A stretch of DNA of 64,000 bases from Chloracidobacterium thermophilum B (GTDB taxonomy: Bacteria > Acidobacteriota > Blastocatellia > Chloracidobacteriales > Chloracidobacteriaceae): NCBI RefSeq assembly GCF_000226295.1, contig NC_016024.1:1099501-1163500 (forward strand), in the 5' to 3' direction. Positions 46,755 through 56,135 of the stretch are shown in pieces. Each line of letters opens with the position of its first letter. Positions within the stretch are counted from its first letter, which is position 1. Under the pieces are notes generated by a model. The model worked only from the letters and a program-made list of their open reading frames with translations, was not told the origin of the DNA and searched no databases. The position numbers were made by a program, and so were the translations under genes.

Positions 46755-46991
46755 GGTTGTGGTTGGGGACGGGCTGGCGGGTGACGTCCGGGTTGCGTTT
46801 CCCCGGACTGTTATTGAATATAGCGCATACACACGCTGTTGCCGCCGCTTTTGCCCATTTATGGGCTGCCTGCCGGGTTTGGCGGTCTTGTTTTCCAGGG
46901 CCTGATTTCGAGGGCCTGACTTTCCAGGGACTAAACCAGGGTTTCGAGCCAGGGGTTTCCAGGGGAACTTCCGCTGGAGGTAGTGTGTGTC

Positions 46992-47969
46992 GTGACCCTC
47001 GATACCGTCGTGCACGGCGATTGCTTGGCTGTGCTACGCCAACTGCCGTCGGAAATGGCTGACCTGACCTTTGCCGACCCGCCTTTCAATCTGTCCAAAA
47101 AATACCGGAGCTATGATGACCAGCGGAGCAGTGACGAATATCTCGACTGGTGTCGGCGGTGGTTACAGGAACTGCTCCGCATCACCAAACCAACGGGGAG
47201 CATCGTGGTTCATAACATTCCCCGGTGGTTGACTCACTACGCCGCCTTTCTCAACGAAAGAGCTGACTTCCGCCACTGGATTGCCTGGGAGGCGCTGGGG
47301 ATGCCGCTGGGAAAGACGCTCATGCCGCGTCACTACGGCATTCTGTTTTATGCACGGGACAAACGGCAGCAGAAGTTTTATGAAATCCGCCACCCGCACC
47401 GGCGCTGTCGCAAGTGTGGTGTCCTGCACCGGGACTATGGCGGGAAAAAACACGGGTTACATCCTTTCGGGCCGCTCGTTTCCGATGTCTGGAGTGACCT
47501 GCACCGTGTCAAGCATGCCTCACGCCGTGACCCGCATCCCTGCCAACTGCCGGAAACCCTGCTCGAACGATTGCTGCTGATGACGACTGACGCCGGAGAT
47601 GTCGTTGTTGACCCCTTTGCCGGCACGGGCACGACGCTGGTTGCTGCCAAAAAGCTGGGGCGGCACTATCTGGGGATCGAGATTGATGCTGGCTATGTCG
47701 CCGTCGCCCGGGAACGGTTGTCCCAGACGCAGGCTACGTCGCGGATTGGGGAAGTCTGGGTCAGTCAGGTGCGTGGCAATCTGGTGACGATTCGGGATTG
47801 TGACTGGCCCTATCTGCAAGCGTACTACGCCATTCCTGCGTCAGCCGCAGCGATTGAGGCAGCTCCGATTGCTTTTGACCAGCGGTTGGCGCCGATGATT
47901 GCGCGGCCAGGCCCGGCGCTGACCGAAGCTTCAGCCACACCAGCCATGCGCCGGCGAAAAACAGCTTGA
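46992..47969 (+). CDS. site-specific DNA methyltransferase (beta class, N4/N6-type)
   Basis: About 325 residues. Catalytic motif IV is ADPPFNLS near residue 30, and the SAM motif DPFAGTGTT near residue 215 lies after it, so this is the permuted beta class. A CxxC..H zinc-like insert (CRKCGVLHRDYGGKKH) is between them. Such enzymes methylate N4-cytosine or N6-adenine. No restriction enzyme gene is adjacent, so it looks orphan. The start is a GTG: 46992 gives better spacing to GGAGG than the in-frame GTG at 46983. Confidence 0.88.
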   Translation: MTLDTVVHGDCLAVLRQLPSEMADLTFADPPFNLSKKYRSYDDQRSSDEYLDWCRRWLQELLRITKPTGSIVVHNIPRWLTHYAAFLNERADFRHWIAWEALGMPLGKTLMPRHYGILFYARDKRQQKFYEIRHPHRRCRKCGVLHRDYGGKKHGLHPFGPLVSDVWSDLHRVKHASRRDPHPCQLPETLLERLLLMTTDAGDVVVDPFAGTGTTLVAAKKLGRHYLGIEIDAGYVAVARERLSQTQATSRIGEVWVSQVRGNLVTIRDCDWPYLQAYYAIPASAAAIEAAPIAFDQRLAPMIARPGPALTEASATPAMRRRKTA

Positions 47970-48043
47970 CCGGCAAACGGGTTGTTGCACAGGCTGCGTT
48001 TCCAGTCTGCCGTTGCGTAGAAAGGCAGCATGGAACCCAGCCC

Positions 48044-49627
48044 ATGTCCCTGTCTGTCACCAGTGGTTTGCGTCTGCCCTTTGCCGTTTGGGGTCCGCTG
48101 GCTGCGGCCAGCCTGTTTCCGGTCTGGTGTGGCTGGGGGCAGGGGGTCAACCTCAACGACGACGCCTACATCACCCTGACCTACGCCAAAAATCTGGCTG
48201 CCGGGCGCGGTTTTGTGTTCAACCACCCGCCGCCCACGTTTGGCACGACAACACCGCTGTTTGCTCTGCTGGTGGCCTTGCTCGCGGCACTCGTGCGTCA
48301 GGTGCCAGTGGATGTGGTGGCCGTTTGGGCAACGGTGCTGGCGTGGCTGGCGGCCGGGTGGATGTTCTGGGTGTTTCGCCGGGTCTGGCATCTGGATGAC
48401 CGGTCAGCCTGCCTTGTGGCGGTGTCCGTGCTGCTTGGTGGCTGGGCCGGGCCGCTGGGGGTTCTCGGCTCGGAGGTCTTTCTGTTTCACGCTTTGCTGA
48501 TCCTTGCGTTGTCACTGCACCTGGCCGGCAAAGCCTTTCCGGCTGGGATTGTGACCGGGCTGCTGTTTCTGACCCGTGGCGAAGGTGTGCTGGTTCTGGG
48601 GGTCATGGGGCTGTCCCTGGGGTATCGCCGGTTCGTCGGTTCCGAAGGTGAGTCAGAACCGGAAGACTGGCGGGACTGGGGCAAGTATTTCCTCGCGCAC
48701 GTCGGGCGGTTGCTGGCCGGTTTTATGCTGGTGTTGACGGTATGGGCGATCTATGCCTACCGCACCTTTGGGCAGGTACTGCCGGCGACGCTGGCTGCCA
48801 AGCGAACTCAGGCGGCGTTGGGATGGCCGAGCTTCACGCATGAGTTGCTGACCAACTGGTGGCGCACCTGGGGTGGGGCAGGCGTGGGGTATCCCCTGCT
48901 GAGTGTGTGGTGGGCGCTGGTCGTCGTGGGTTTGGTGACGGCCTTCCGGCGGCGGCTCCGCTGGAGCGTCTTTCCCCTGTGGCTCGTGGGTTATGTGGGA
49001 GGATATGTCGCGCTGGGCGTGGCCGGTTACTGGTGGTATCAGGTCCCGGTATTTCTCTCGCTTCAGGTACTGTTTGCGCTGGGGTTGGTCACGTGTCGGG
49101 AAATGCTTGAAAGGCGCTTCACGCGGTATGGGCACCGGCTGGGGCTGGCTGTCGCCATCTGTGGGTTGGCCTGGATACTGTGGCCGGCGGCCAGAGCCGT
49201 GGTCCTGTACGACGGCGACTGGCGGGCGGCTTCCTACCGGACGCTGGTAGCCTGGTTGCGTGTTCATGCCCGGCCCACAGACCGGGTTGCCTTTCACGAA
49301 GTCGGCTACCTGGGGTTTTACAGCGAGCAGCGCATCGTGGATTTGTGCGGTCTGACAACGCCGGAAGTTCTGCCACACTTTGCCCGCCGGGACCTGACCT
49401 GGCCCCTGCGGACCCTGCTCCCGGAGTGGTATGTTGCCAGTCCCACGTGGGACATCCTGCCGGCGCTGCGTGAAGGCGGGTGGCTGGACCGGTACTACCG
49501 CCGGGTAGCCGCCCTGCCAGCCCCCGATGGCGGACAACTCCAGATTTTTCAACGCTTTGATCCCCCTGAAAGTCAGGTGAACACCCATGCCGACGTTGAC
49601 GCTGGGCTATTCGCCCTGTCCGAATGA
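48044..49627 (+). CDS. multi-pass membrane protein, GT39/PMT-type glycosyltransferase-like
   Basis: About 527 residues with about 10 hydrophobic segments. The first loop has the DD pair (NLNDDAYITLTYAKNLAAGRG) and FGTTTPLFALL, typical of lipid-linked-sugar glycosyltransferases of the GT-C fold; the C-terminal soluble domain has FHEVGYLGFYSEQRIVDLCGL. It may glycosylate a surface component. The ATG at 48044 is preferred to an upstream one. Its end overlaps mqnD by 41 nt, implying co-transcription. Confidence 0.75.
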   Translation: MSLSVTSGLRLPFAVWGPLAAASLFPVWCGWGQGVNLNDDAYITLTYAKNLAAGRGFVFNHPPPTFGTTTPLFALLVALLAALVRQVPVDVVAVWATVLAWLAAGWMFWVFRRVWHLDDRSACLVAVSVLLGGWAGPLGVLGSEVFLFHALLILALSLHLAGKAFPAGIVTGLLFLTRGEGVLVLGVMGLSLGYRRFVGSEGESEPEDWRDWGKYFLAHVGRLLAGFMLVLTVWAIYAYRTFGQVLPATLAAKRTQAALGWPSFTHELLTNWWRTWGGAGVGYPLLSVWWALVVVGLVTAFRRRLRWSVFPLWLVGYVGGYVALGVAGYWWYQVPVFLSLQVLFALGLVTCREMLERRFTRYGHRLGLAVAICGLAWILWPAARAVVLYDGDWRAASYRTLVAWLRVHARPTDRVAFHEVGYLGFYSEQRIVDLCGLTTPEVLPHFARRDLTWPLRTLLPEWYVASPTWDILPALREGGWLDRYYRRVAALPAPDGGQLQIFQRFDPPESQVNTHADVDAGLFALSE

Positions 49628-50417
49628 CACGTACATTTTTGGCGCGCTGGCCCTGGGGATTGTCCGCGTTCCGGGGCTGGCGTTCGACATCCGGCTGGCC
49701 GACGTTCAGACCCTCAACGAGTGGGCGTTGGAAGGCCGGCTGGAGGTCACGAAGCTGTCGTTTGCGGCGTGGCTGACGCCGGAGGTCTCGGCGCAGTACG
49801 CCCTGCTGGAAGTCGGCGCGGCACTTGGACGCAACTGCGGCCCACTGGTTGTTGCCCGTGAGCCAATGGAACTGGGGACACTACGCAACAAGCAGGTGGT
49901 GACCCCAGGAAGATTGACGACGGCCCACATGCTGCTGCGTCTTTTCACCGGCGACGCGCCGATTGCCGCTGAACTGCCGTTTGAGCGCATCATGCCAGCG
50001 GTGGCCGGGGGGCTTTACGATGCCGGCGTCATCATTCACGAAAGCCGCTTTGTCTATCCAGACTTTGGGTTGGTCTGCCTGGTGGACTTGGGCGAATGGT
50101 GGGAACATCAGACCGGGCTGCCCCTGCCGTTGGGTTGCATTGCCGCCCGGCAGACGTTGGATGACACCACTCAGGGGGTTGTGACCCAGGCCATTCGGGA
50201 AAGCCTGGCCTATGCCGATGCCCATCCCGAGGTCATCTGGCCCTACATTGCTGCTCACGCGCAGGAAATGTCGGCGGAAGTTCAGGCGCAGCACATTGCC
50301 CTCTACGTCAACGATTTTACGCGGAATCTGGGCCCAGAAGGACGGCAGGCCATCGAAACCCTGCACCAGTATGCCCGGCGACTGGCATCACCGCCGGGTG
50401 CCAGCCAGGCGGTTTAG
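49587..50417 (+). CDS. mqnD: 1,4-dihydroxy-6-naphthoate synthase of the futalosine pathway
   Basis: 276 residues, periplasmic-binding-protein fold. LGYSPCPNDTYIFGAL at the N-terminus and GLYDAGVIIHESRF are characteristic of MqnD, the enzyme converting cyclic dehypoxanthine futalosine to dihydroxynaphthoate for menaquinone. This indicates the futalosine route to menaquinone. It overlaps the preceding membrane gene by 41 nt and converges on a GNAT pseudogene. ATG at 49587. Confidence 0.95.
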   Translation: MPTLTLGYSPCPNDTYIFGALALGIVRVPGLAFDIRLADVQTLNEWALEGRLEVTKLSFAAWLTPEVSAQYALLEVGAALGRNCGPLVVAREPMELGTLRNKQVVTPGRLTTAHMLLRLFTGDAPIAAELPFERIMPAVAGGLYDAGVIIHESRFVYPDFGLVCLVDLGEWWEHQTGLPLPLGCIAARQTLDDTTQGVVTQAIRESLAYADAHPEVIWPYIAAHAQEMSAEVQAQHIALYVNDFTRNLGPEGRQAIETLHQYARRLASPPGASQAV

Positions 50418-50962
50418 CTGGGTGGCAGCCATGAAAGCACCATGGCGGTGACGAGTCCGGTGGGTGGCTCGTTGAAGAAATCGAAGTCGCTGACGCGCCT
50501 GAACCCCAAGGCTTCGAGGCCACGGTAGCGTGCCAGCCCTGTAACCCATGACCAGTAGGCAAGCACGGTTCTGGTCCCGGCCGCGCGGGCGGCTGCCAGC
50601 CGGATGTCGTCAAAGCGCTGGCTCAGTCCCTGACGGCGGACGTCAGGGTGCACCACAAGGCGGTTGATGGAAGCGATGGGTGGCGTGATCGCGACGGGAA
50701 GTTGGGCAAACAGGTGTCCGCCGGGAGCTTCTTCAAGGCGTTCGTGGATGGAAAGCCGTCCAGCGGCAACCAGTCACGCGCCGGCAAAAGCCGCCCAGTG
50801 CCGGAACGGTGGCTTTTCCTCGCCGGGATCACGCCACTGGCCGTCAGGAAAAACGGTTGCCGGAAGCCCGGTTGTCATCCAGCACTCCGCACGCAGGCGC
50901 TGAATGCGCCGGATGGTGTCGGGGTCGGCCACTTCCACAATGCGAAGCTCATCATTGGTCAC
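50414..50962 (-). pseudogene. GNAT acetyltransferase interrupted by a nonsense codon
   Basis: One reading frame from GTG 50962 encodes a GNAT-like protein (LRAECWMTTGLP.. then LVVHPDVRRQGLSQRF, the acetyl-CoA motif, and a C-terminal ALGFRRVSDFDFF). A single in-frame TGA at 50774-50776 splits it after HWAAFAGA. The two halves are in the same frame, so a CGA-to-TGA change explains it. It may be a recent pseudogene or a sequencing error. Confidence 0.8.
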
Positions 50963-51095
50963 GGCGTGTGTGCTCCCGGCAACCAGGTGGATCAAGTTCC
51001 AGCGTGGGCTGGCGGCACCGGATGACCGGAGTACCGCCGGAGAATATGGCATTGCCGGGAGAGGTTGACCAGCGCCCGCCAGGGTAGTGGGCAGG

Positions 51096-52460
51096 TTATG
51101 CCGACCAGCGTGGCGCAACGGTAAAGGTTGGAATACTCCCGCCGCCAGCGCTGACATTGATGACGGCACTCCGGGAGGTTCGCACCACGGCCCCGGCAAT
51201 CTGCCCGCCAAGGTAGAACGGGTTGGCGTTGTATTTCATCGGCTCAAACGTGAATGTCCCGTCCGCGTGATGAATCGGGAAGGTCTCGACGGGTGTTGCC
51301 ACCCGTTGCTGCACCACCCAGAGGGCATCATCCCGGACGGCCCGGCGCAGCGCCTGCTCCCAGGTGGCGTCATCGGTTTCGCTGCCGACATAGACATTGG
51401 TGCCGCCATAGGCATCGGCCGGTTTGAGTACGAATGCTGCGCGGTGACAGGCGACATGCTCGCACAGGTCCACGCGCTGGCCATTGGGCAGGGTGGTGTG
51501 CTGCTCCGCCACGATGCGCGTCCAGGGAAGGTGCTTCAGCAGCGTGGTGCGGGCCTCGTCAGAGAGAAAGGAAAGCTGGGATGGGTCGGTGAGAAAAGCG
51601 AAGAAAGCCTTGTTTTCGCTGACGCGACAGCGGAACGAGTTGATGAAGCAGGCCGCCCGGATTTCGTAGGCCGTTGTGAAGTCACGGGTTTCATCGAGTT
51701 TGGTCAGCAGTTCACTCGTCACGACGCGCCGGTAAACGATGTCCAGGCGGGTATCCCCGGCGTAGAGCCGGCCGTCCCGCAGTTCGACTTCGCGCGGATC
51801 GGCAATGACCGCGTGGTAGCCTTCGCGGATGAAGTAGTCCCGCAGGATGATTTGGTCGGAGGAGGTGCGAACGTCCGTCCAGTCCACGATCCCGATATTG
51901 GGATGCTCCTGTCCGCCAAAGTCGCGGTAGGTGGCGAGCAGCGCCGCCAGCAGCGCCGGGCGTGGTTCGTCGGATTCGAGGACATACTGTTCGGCAAAAC
52001 GCCGGACAATGGGCAAATCCAGATAAATTTCCGTCATCGCGGCTGAATAGCCGACGCCGGCCGGTGCATCGTGGTTGAATTCCAGAAAAAATATGCCGTC
52101 TGGCGTTGGAAAAGCGTCCAGACGGGTCCAGACCACCGGGTTGTCATAGCCTGGATCGGTTCGCAGCAACTGGCGCTCGGCATCCTGAATGCGGAGCGCC
52201 TCGAAAAGGGCTTCCCGGTTGCCCCCGAACAGCCCTTTTTCAGCCGCAAGGGCGGCGTGAAGCACACTGGCGGCAGCCGTTTCAAGCTGGCGGCGTTGCT
52301 CACGGGAAAAGAAATGTGGACGCAAATGGGCCGGCATCGCTTTGCCAGCAAACAGGATGCCACGGGCCAGGAAGGCGGCATCGAGTTGCCCGACGGCCGC
52401 CCGGGCTGCCGCAGCATCTTCCGTGATGAGCCGGTGAAAATCGTCAATGGCAGGTTGCAT
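51096..52460 (-). CDS. circularly permuted ATP-grasp-like protein
   Basis: 454 residues. The segment FLEFNHDAPAGVGYSAAM and a C-terminal half with VLKPADAYGGTNVYVG and YLGGQIAGAVVRTS resemble circularly permuted ATP-grasp or glutathionylspermidine-synthase-like proteins. Such enzymes ligate carboxylates to amines with ATP. The function is unknown and the assignment rests on pattern. It lies about 130 nt from the GNAT pseudogene and 30 nt from the DUF4870 gene's end, on the same strand. Confidence 0.55.
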   Translation of the reverse strand: MQPAIDDFHRLITEDAAAARAAVGQLDAAFLARGILFAGKAMPAHLRPHFFSREQRRQLETAAASVLHAALAAEKGLFGGNREALFEALRIQDAERQLLRTDPGYDNPVVWTRLDAFPTPDGIFFLEFNHDAPAGVGYSAAMTEIYLDLPIVRRFAEQYVLESDEPRPALLAALLATYRDFGGQEHPNIGIVDWTDVRTSSDQIILRDYFIREGYHAVIADPREVELRDGRLYAGDTRLDIVYRRVVTSELLTKLDETRDFTTAYEIRAACFINSFRCRVSENKAFFAFLTDPSQLSFLSDEARTTLLKHLPWTRIVAEQHTTLPNGQRVDLCEHVACHRAAFVLKPADAYGGTNVYVGSETDDATWEQALRRAVRDDALWVVQQRVATPVETFPIHHADGTFTFEPMKYNANPFYLGGQIAGAVVRTSRSAVINVSAGGGSIPTFTVAPRWSA

Positions 52461-52490
52461 GGCAGATAGGCACAGCCGATTTCAGCCGGC

Positions 52491-52940
52491 TTACGACTGC
52501 TTTTCAGCCAAATCGCCCAGAAGCGGCAGCTTGGTCATTTCATTACCGTACGCCTTGACCATCAGGAAAATGGAAGCGCCAAGGGAGGCCAGAAAAATAA
52601 CCAGGCCAAAAAGCGTCGAAAGCAGCGACAGAACACCGCTGATTTGAACGAGCACCGTGCCCAGAATTGAGTTCAGAATTCCAATGACGGCTACGATGAG
52701 GTGAAAAAACAGTCCCTGCCAGGCGTGAAATTTGACAAAGCGGTTGGATTTTTCCACAGCAATAAAAATGATGGACAGTATCAGCCCAATGCAGCAGGGA
52801 GCATAAGCCAGCAGTCCGGCGACATTGGGTTGCAGCCCCAGGGGGCCGGGAGGTTGTCCGCCGCCAGGCATCATGGGGGACGGCTGGTATGGCTGGGAGG
52901 GCGGATAAGGCATCTGCCCGTAGGGATTCTGCGGGGTCAT
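52491..52940 (-). CDS. DUF4870/Tic20-like small membrane protein
   Basis: 149 residues. The N-terminus is Pro/Tyr/Gln-rich (NPYGQMPYPPSQPYQ), then three hydrophobic segments (about 43-62, 80-98 and 102-128) with VKFHAWQGLFF, a DUF4870 landmark. The family is of unknown function. It is upstream of the ATP-grasp-like gene on the minus strand. Confidence 0.8.
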   Translation of the reverse strand: MTPQNPYGQMPYPPSQPYQPSPMMPGGGQPPGPLGLQPNVAGLLAYAPCCIGLILSIIFIAVEKSNRFVKFHAWQGLFFHLIVAVIGILNSILGTVLVQISGVLSLLSTLFGLVIFLASLGASIFLMVKAYGNEMTKLPLLGDLAEKQS

Positions 52941-53012
52941 AGGGTAGCAAGGGTCTCCTTGTGGAGATTACCACTCGGCTGCAAGTGGATGTGGCGGGCT
53001 GAAACGCAGGGA

Positions 53013-54044
53013 TTATTTCTTTTCGATGGGGATGGCGGCAACCGTATATTCTTTTTCTTCGCGGCGGATGCGAATCTGAATGGCCGTTCCCGGACGGCTG
53101 CGGGCAATGAGCCGGTTGAAGTGACCACTCGACATCACCGGCGTTCCCTCGACGGTGACGACGATGTCGCCACGTCGCAGACCGGCCTGATCGCCGGGCA
53201 GACCCCGCTCAACCTTTGCCACCCGTACTCCACGGACCGCGCCGGTCAAACCCAGCCCGCGCCGGTCCAAAGCGGATATGTCCACAGCCTCGACGCCAAT
53301 CGAACTGCGGCGCACCCGGCCCATTGCGCGCAGATCGGGAAGAATTTCTTTCAGAATGTTGACCGGGATCGCAAAACCCAGGCCCTGTCCACGGGCAAGA
53401 ACGAGCGTGTTGATGCCGATGACCTCGCCCGTGAGTGCGACCAGCGGGCCGCCGGAGTTGCCAAAGTTGATGGCTGCATCGGTTTGCAGAAAATCATCAT
53501 AAGCGCCGTCGAGTCCACTCCGGCCCTTGCCGCTGATGATGCCAACCGTCACCGTGTGGTCGAGTTCAAAGGGGCTGCCAATGGCAATGACCCAGTCGCC
53601 GACACGCACGGCATCGCTGTCACCCAGCGGAAGCGTCGGAAGCGGTTGCTGTCCAAGGTCAACTTCAAGTAGCGCCAGATCAGTGGCTTCATCGTAGCCC
53701 CGGACACTGGCCGTCAGGATACGACCGTCCTGGGTGACAGCCAGAATGGGACCGCCAATTTTGAGGGCATCCCGGATGACGTGAAAGTTGGTGACGATTT
53801 CGCCTTTGGCATCAAGGCAGAAGCCACTGCCAATCGAGGTTCCCCCGTCTTCGGAAACCGACTGGATATTGACCACGCCGCCGTTTGTGCGCGCTACGAC
53901 ATCAGCAATGTTGGGGAGTTGCGGCACTGGGGCCGGAGGCCGTGGTTTGGGGCGTGCGCCGGGTTGTTGCGCAAGGGGAGACGACAAGAGTAAGCCCAAC
54001 CACACCAGAAGGCAGGCACAGCACTGAAGACGAAACAGGGTCAT
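53013..54044 (-). CDS. HtrA/DegP-type serine protease with PDZ domain
   Basis: 343 residues. The N-terminal signal/anchor (LQCCACLLVWLGLLL) is followed by a trypsin-like domain with His in VTNFHVIRD, Asp in ATDLALLEVD, Ser in GNSGGPL, and a PDZ domain (GLRRGDIVVTVEGTPVMSS). HtrA proteases control periplasmic protein quality. It is the last gene of a unit kinase-small ORF-htrA, its ATG overlapping the small ORF's stop (ATGA). Confidence 0.93.
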   Translation of the reverse strand: MTLFRLQCCACLLVWLGLLLSSPLAQQPGARPKPRPPAPVPQLPNIADVVARTNGGVVNIQSVSEDGGTSIGSGFCLDAKGEIVTNFHVIRDALKIGGPILAVTQDGRILTASVRGYDEATDLALLEVDLGQQPLPTLPLGDSDAVRVGDWVIAIGSPFELDHTVTVGIISGKGRSGLDGAYDDFLQTDAAINFGNSGGPLVALTGEVIGINTLVLARGQGLGFAIPVNILKEILPDLRAMGRVRRSSIGVEAVDISALDRRGLGLTGAVRGVRVAKVERGLPGDQAGLRRGDIVVTVEGTPVMSSGHFNRLIARSRPGTAIQIRIRREEKEYTVAAIPIEKK

Positions 54045-54229
54045 TGGCTCGACGGCGATTGCACCCAGAGGGGAAGGGAATCGGAGGTCGGCTCATCGGA
54101 GGATGGCGTAGCAGGTGTGTCTTCACACCGTAGCCGGGCCGCAAGTTGTTCTGCGTCATAGCCACAGACTTCGGCAAGTTGTTCCCGAATGGCGTGAAGT
54201 TTCTCCAAAAAACGTGGCTTGCGATACAT
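54041..54229 (-). CDS. small conserved-position ORF between kinase and HtrA
   Basis: 62 residues, MYRKPRFLEKLHAIREQLAEV at the N-terminus with predicted helix, then a Ser/Thr/Pro-rich tail. It starts 20 nt after the kinase stop and ends in an ATGA overlap with htrA, so it is probably translated. No family is recognised. It could link the kinase and protease, but that is only inferred from position. Confidence 0.65.
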   Translation of the reverse strand: MYRKPRFLEKLHAIREQLAEVCGYDAEQLAARLRCEDTPATPSSDEPTSDSLPLWVQSPSSQ

Positions 54230-54249
54230 CAGCAGTTGGTCTTCCAGCT

Positions 54250-55986
54250 TCAGTGGGGTGTCGTGGTCAGGCGAAACACATTGACCAGGGTGCGCGGCGT
54301 CTGCCGTTCGATGTTGACGTAGGCGCGGGCGGCTGGCACCCAGGCATCGTCGAGTATCATACCGCGTGGCTGGTATTCGGCAATTGGCAATCCGTCTGAA
54401 ATCAGCGAAACCCGCCCGGAAGCGTGAAAGAAGGTGACAAAGTGGCTGTGGTTTTTCGTGGCATAGACGGCTTCGCCCAAATCCATTTCCGCCAATTCGC
54501 GGTCGCCGGTAAAGGTGGCCAGGCGCATCGGCTGCTGGTCGCCGTCACCAAATAACACCAGGTGGAAATCACCCCCCACCGACGAGGGCATCAGCGCCAA
54601 GGCCGGTGATCCCAACGGAATCTGGTACTTGATGCGGCCGGAAGCGTCCAGACACATCACTTTGGGGCGAATGGGGCCGGATGTCACCAGGATGTCATCG
54701 TCACCCAGCACCAGAAGCTGTGGTGCCTGCAAGTAGTTACACACTTCCAGTTCCCAGCATTGCCGTCCCTCCGGCGAGTAGCCGGACAGGCGCGTGTCGT
54801 TGGCCAGAAGAAACAGGTTTTCGGCCGGGGTCACCGCCAGACTGGTTACAGGAAAGGGGAGTGAAAACAGTCGCCGGGGCGACATGTCACCGGCCGCAAG
54901 CGCGTACAGGCTGCGGTTTGTGGCGAAATAGCTTGTTGTCGCCTCAGCGTGGGGCACGGCGGTTGCCGTAATGCGCTCCGGCAGGAAGTAGGGCACAAAG
55001 CGCCGCCGGTCGAGTTCCAGAAAGCCGGTTGTGCGGGCATCCACGATATAGACAGCCGGGCGTTGGAGTGGGTTGATGACAAAGAGCTGCTGGCTGCCGG
55101 CAAGTTCGAGGGTAAACCAGGGTTCGAGTTGCTGGGTTTGTTCGAGTCCCGTGTCAGCACTGGGTGCGTTCCTGGCGGTATCGGGAGCACGCGCTGGCAC
55201 CAACGCCGCCGGACCGTCGAGCGTGTCAAGGGCTTCCAGAAGAGCTTGGGCCGACTTCATCCGCTCCCCAGGCGTTTTGTGTAAGAGCGCTGCCACAATG
55301 GGGCGTACCGGCTCTGGAATCCGGCTCAAGTCAGGTGGTTCCTTGGCGTGTTTGGTGAAAAGTTCCTCCGGCAGGCCATGGAAAGGACGCTCTCCGGTCA
55401 GAAGTTCGTAGAAAATCACCCCCAGAGAATACAGATCACTGGCATAGGTCGAAAAATCATAAAACTGCTCCGGCGCCATGTAGGCCGGCGAGCCGTTTGG
55501 CTTCTGTTGGTCGAAGACATTGGCCAGATGATTGGCGATGCCCAGGTCCGCAATCTTGTAGCGGTTGGCACCGGTGGTCGGGTCGGGAAAGACCAGGATG
55601 TTTTCAGGTTTCAGATCGCGGTGCAGGATTTGCCGGCTGTGGGCATAGGCCAGCCCGGCGGCCACATCCCGGATCACCCGGATGGCTTCCCCCATCGGCA
55701 GTGCGGTCTGCTGGTTGAGAAGGTCGCGCAGGCTGCCACCGGCGGCATATTCCAGCACCAGCTTGTTGCGTGTGTTGCCCTGTCCGTAAATGAGGTCAAC
55801 ACAGCGGACGACATTTGGATGTTGCAGGGTCGTCAGGGAAGCCAGTTCGCGGAAAAAGAGTTGGGCGGCCCTGCCGCCGCCCAGAAACTCCTTGATGGCA
55901 TACAGTTCGCCGGTGGTTGAATCACGTGCCAGATGGACAATGGCATGGGCACCGCTACCGATAACCTTGAGCGTTTCGTACGTCAT
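54250..55986 (-). CDS. Ser/Thr protein kinase with C-terminal beta-propeller-like region
   Basis: About 578 residues. Kinase domain 1-265: GSGAHAIVHLA, ATP Lys in YAIKEF, HRDLKPENI, and DLG in place of the usual DFG. The C-terminal half (about 300-575) is beta-rich, with short repeats resembling a propeller. There is no obvious transmembrane helix. The ATG at 55986 is preferred to a TTG 24 nt upstream. First gene of the kinase-small ORF-htrA unit, 150 nt downstream of the V4R/globin cluster on the same strand. Confidence 0.88.
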   Translation of the reverse strand: MTYETLKVIGSGAHAIVHLARDSTTGELYAIKEFLGGGRAAQLFFRELASLTTLQHPNVVRCVDLIYGQGNTRNKLVLEYAAGGSLRDLLNQQTALPMGEAIRVIRDVAAGLAYAHSRQILHRDLKPENILVFPDPTTGANRYKIADLGIANHLANVFDQQKPNGSPAYMAPEQFYDFSTYASDLYSLGVIFYELLTGERPFHGLPEELFTKHAKEPPDLSRIPEPVRPIVAALLHKTPGERMKSAQALLEALDTLDGPAALVPARAPDTARNAPSADTGLEQTQQLEPWFTLELAGSQQLFVINPLQRPAVYIVDARTTGFLELDRRRFVPYFLPERITATAVPHAEATTSYFATNRSLYALAAGDMSPRRLFSLPFPVTSLAVTPAENLFLLANDTRLSGYSPEGRQCWELEVCNYLQAPQLLVLGDDDILVTSGPIRPKVMCLDASGRIKYQIPLGSPALALMPSSVGGDFHLVLFGDGDQQPMRLATFTGDRELAEMDLGEAVYATKNHSHFVTFFHASGRVSLISDGLPIAEYQPRGMILDDAWVPAARAYVNIERQTPRTLVNVFRLTTTPH

Positions 55987-56135
55987 GGCGGGGGGATGAC
56001 CGGCCGGCAAAATGAACGCTGAGAGTAAAACTTACGGATAGCAACCGGCAAGTGACGGCCAAACCATACCGGCCCTGTGGAAGGTACGTGCCGGGGGAAT
56101 ACAGAAGCCGGGAGCGCATACCAGGAAAACCGATC

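Noticed and set aside
50774-50776. TGA in the GNAT gene as selenocysteine
   Set aside because: The context aligns with an ordinary Arg or similar residue and no SECIS-like hairpin was evident; nonsense mutation is simpler.
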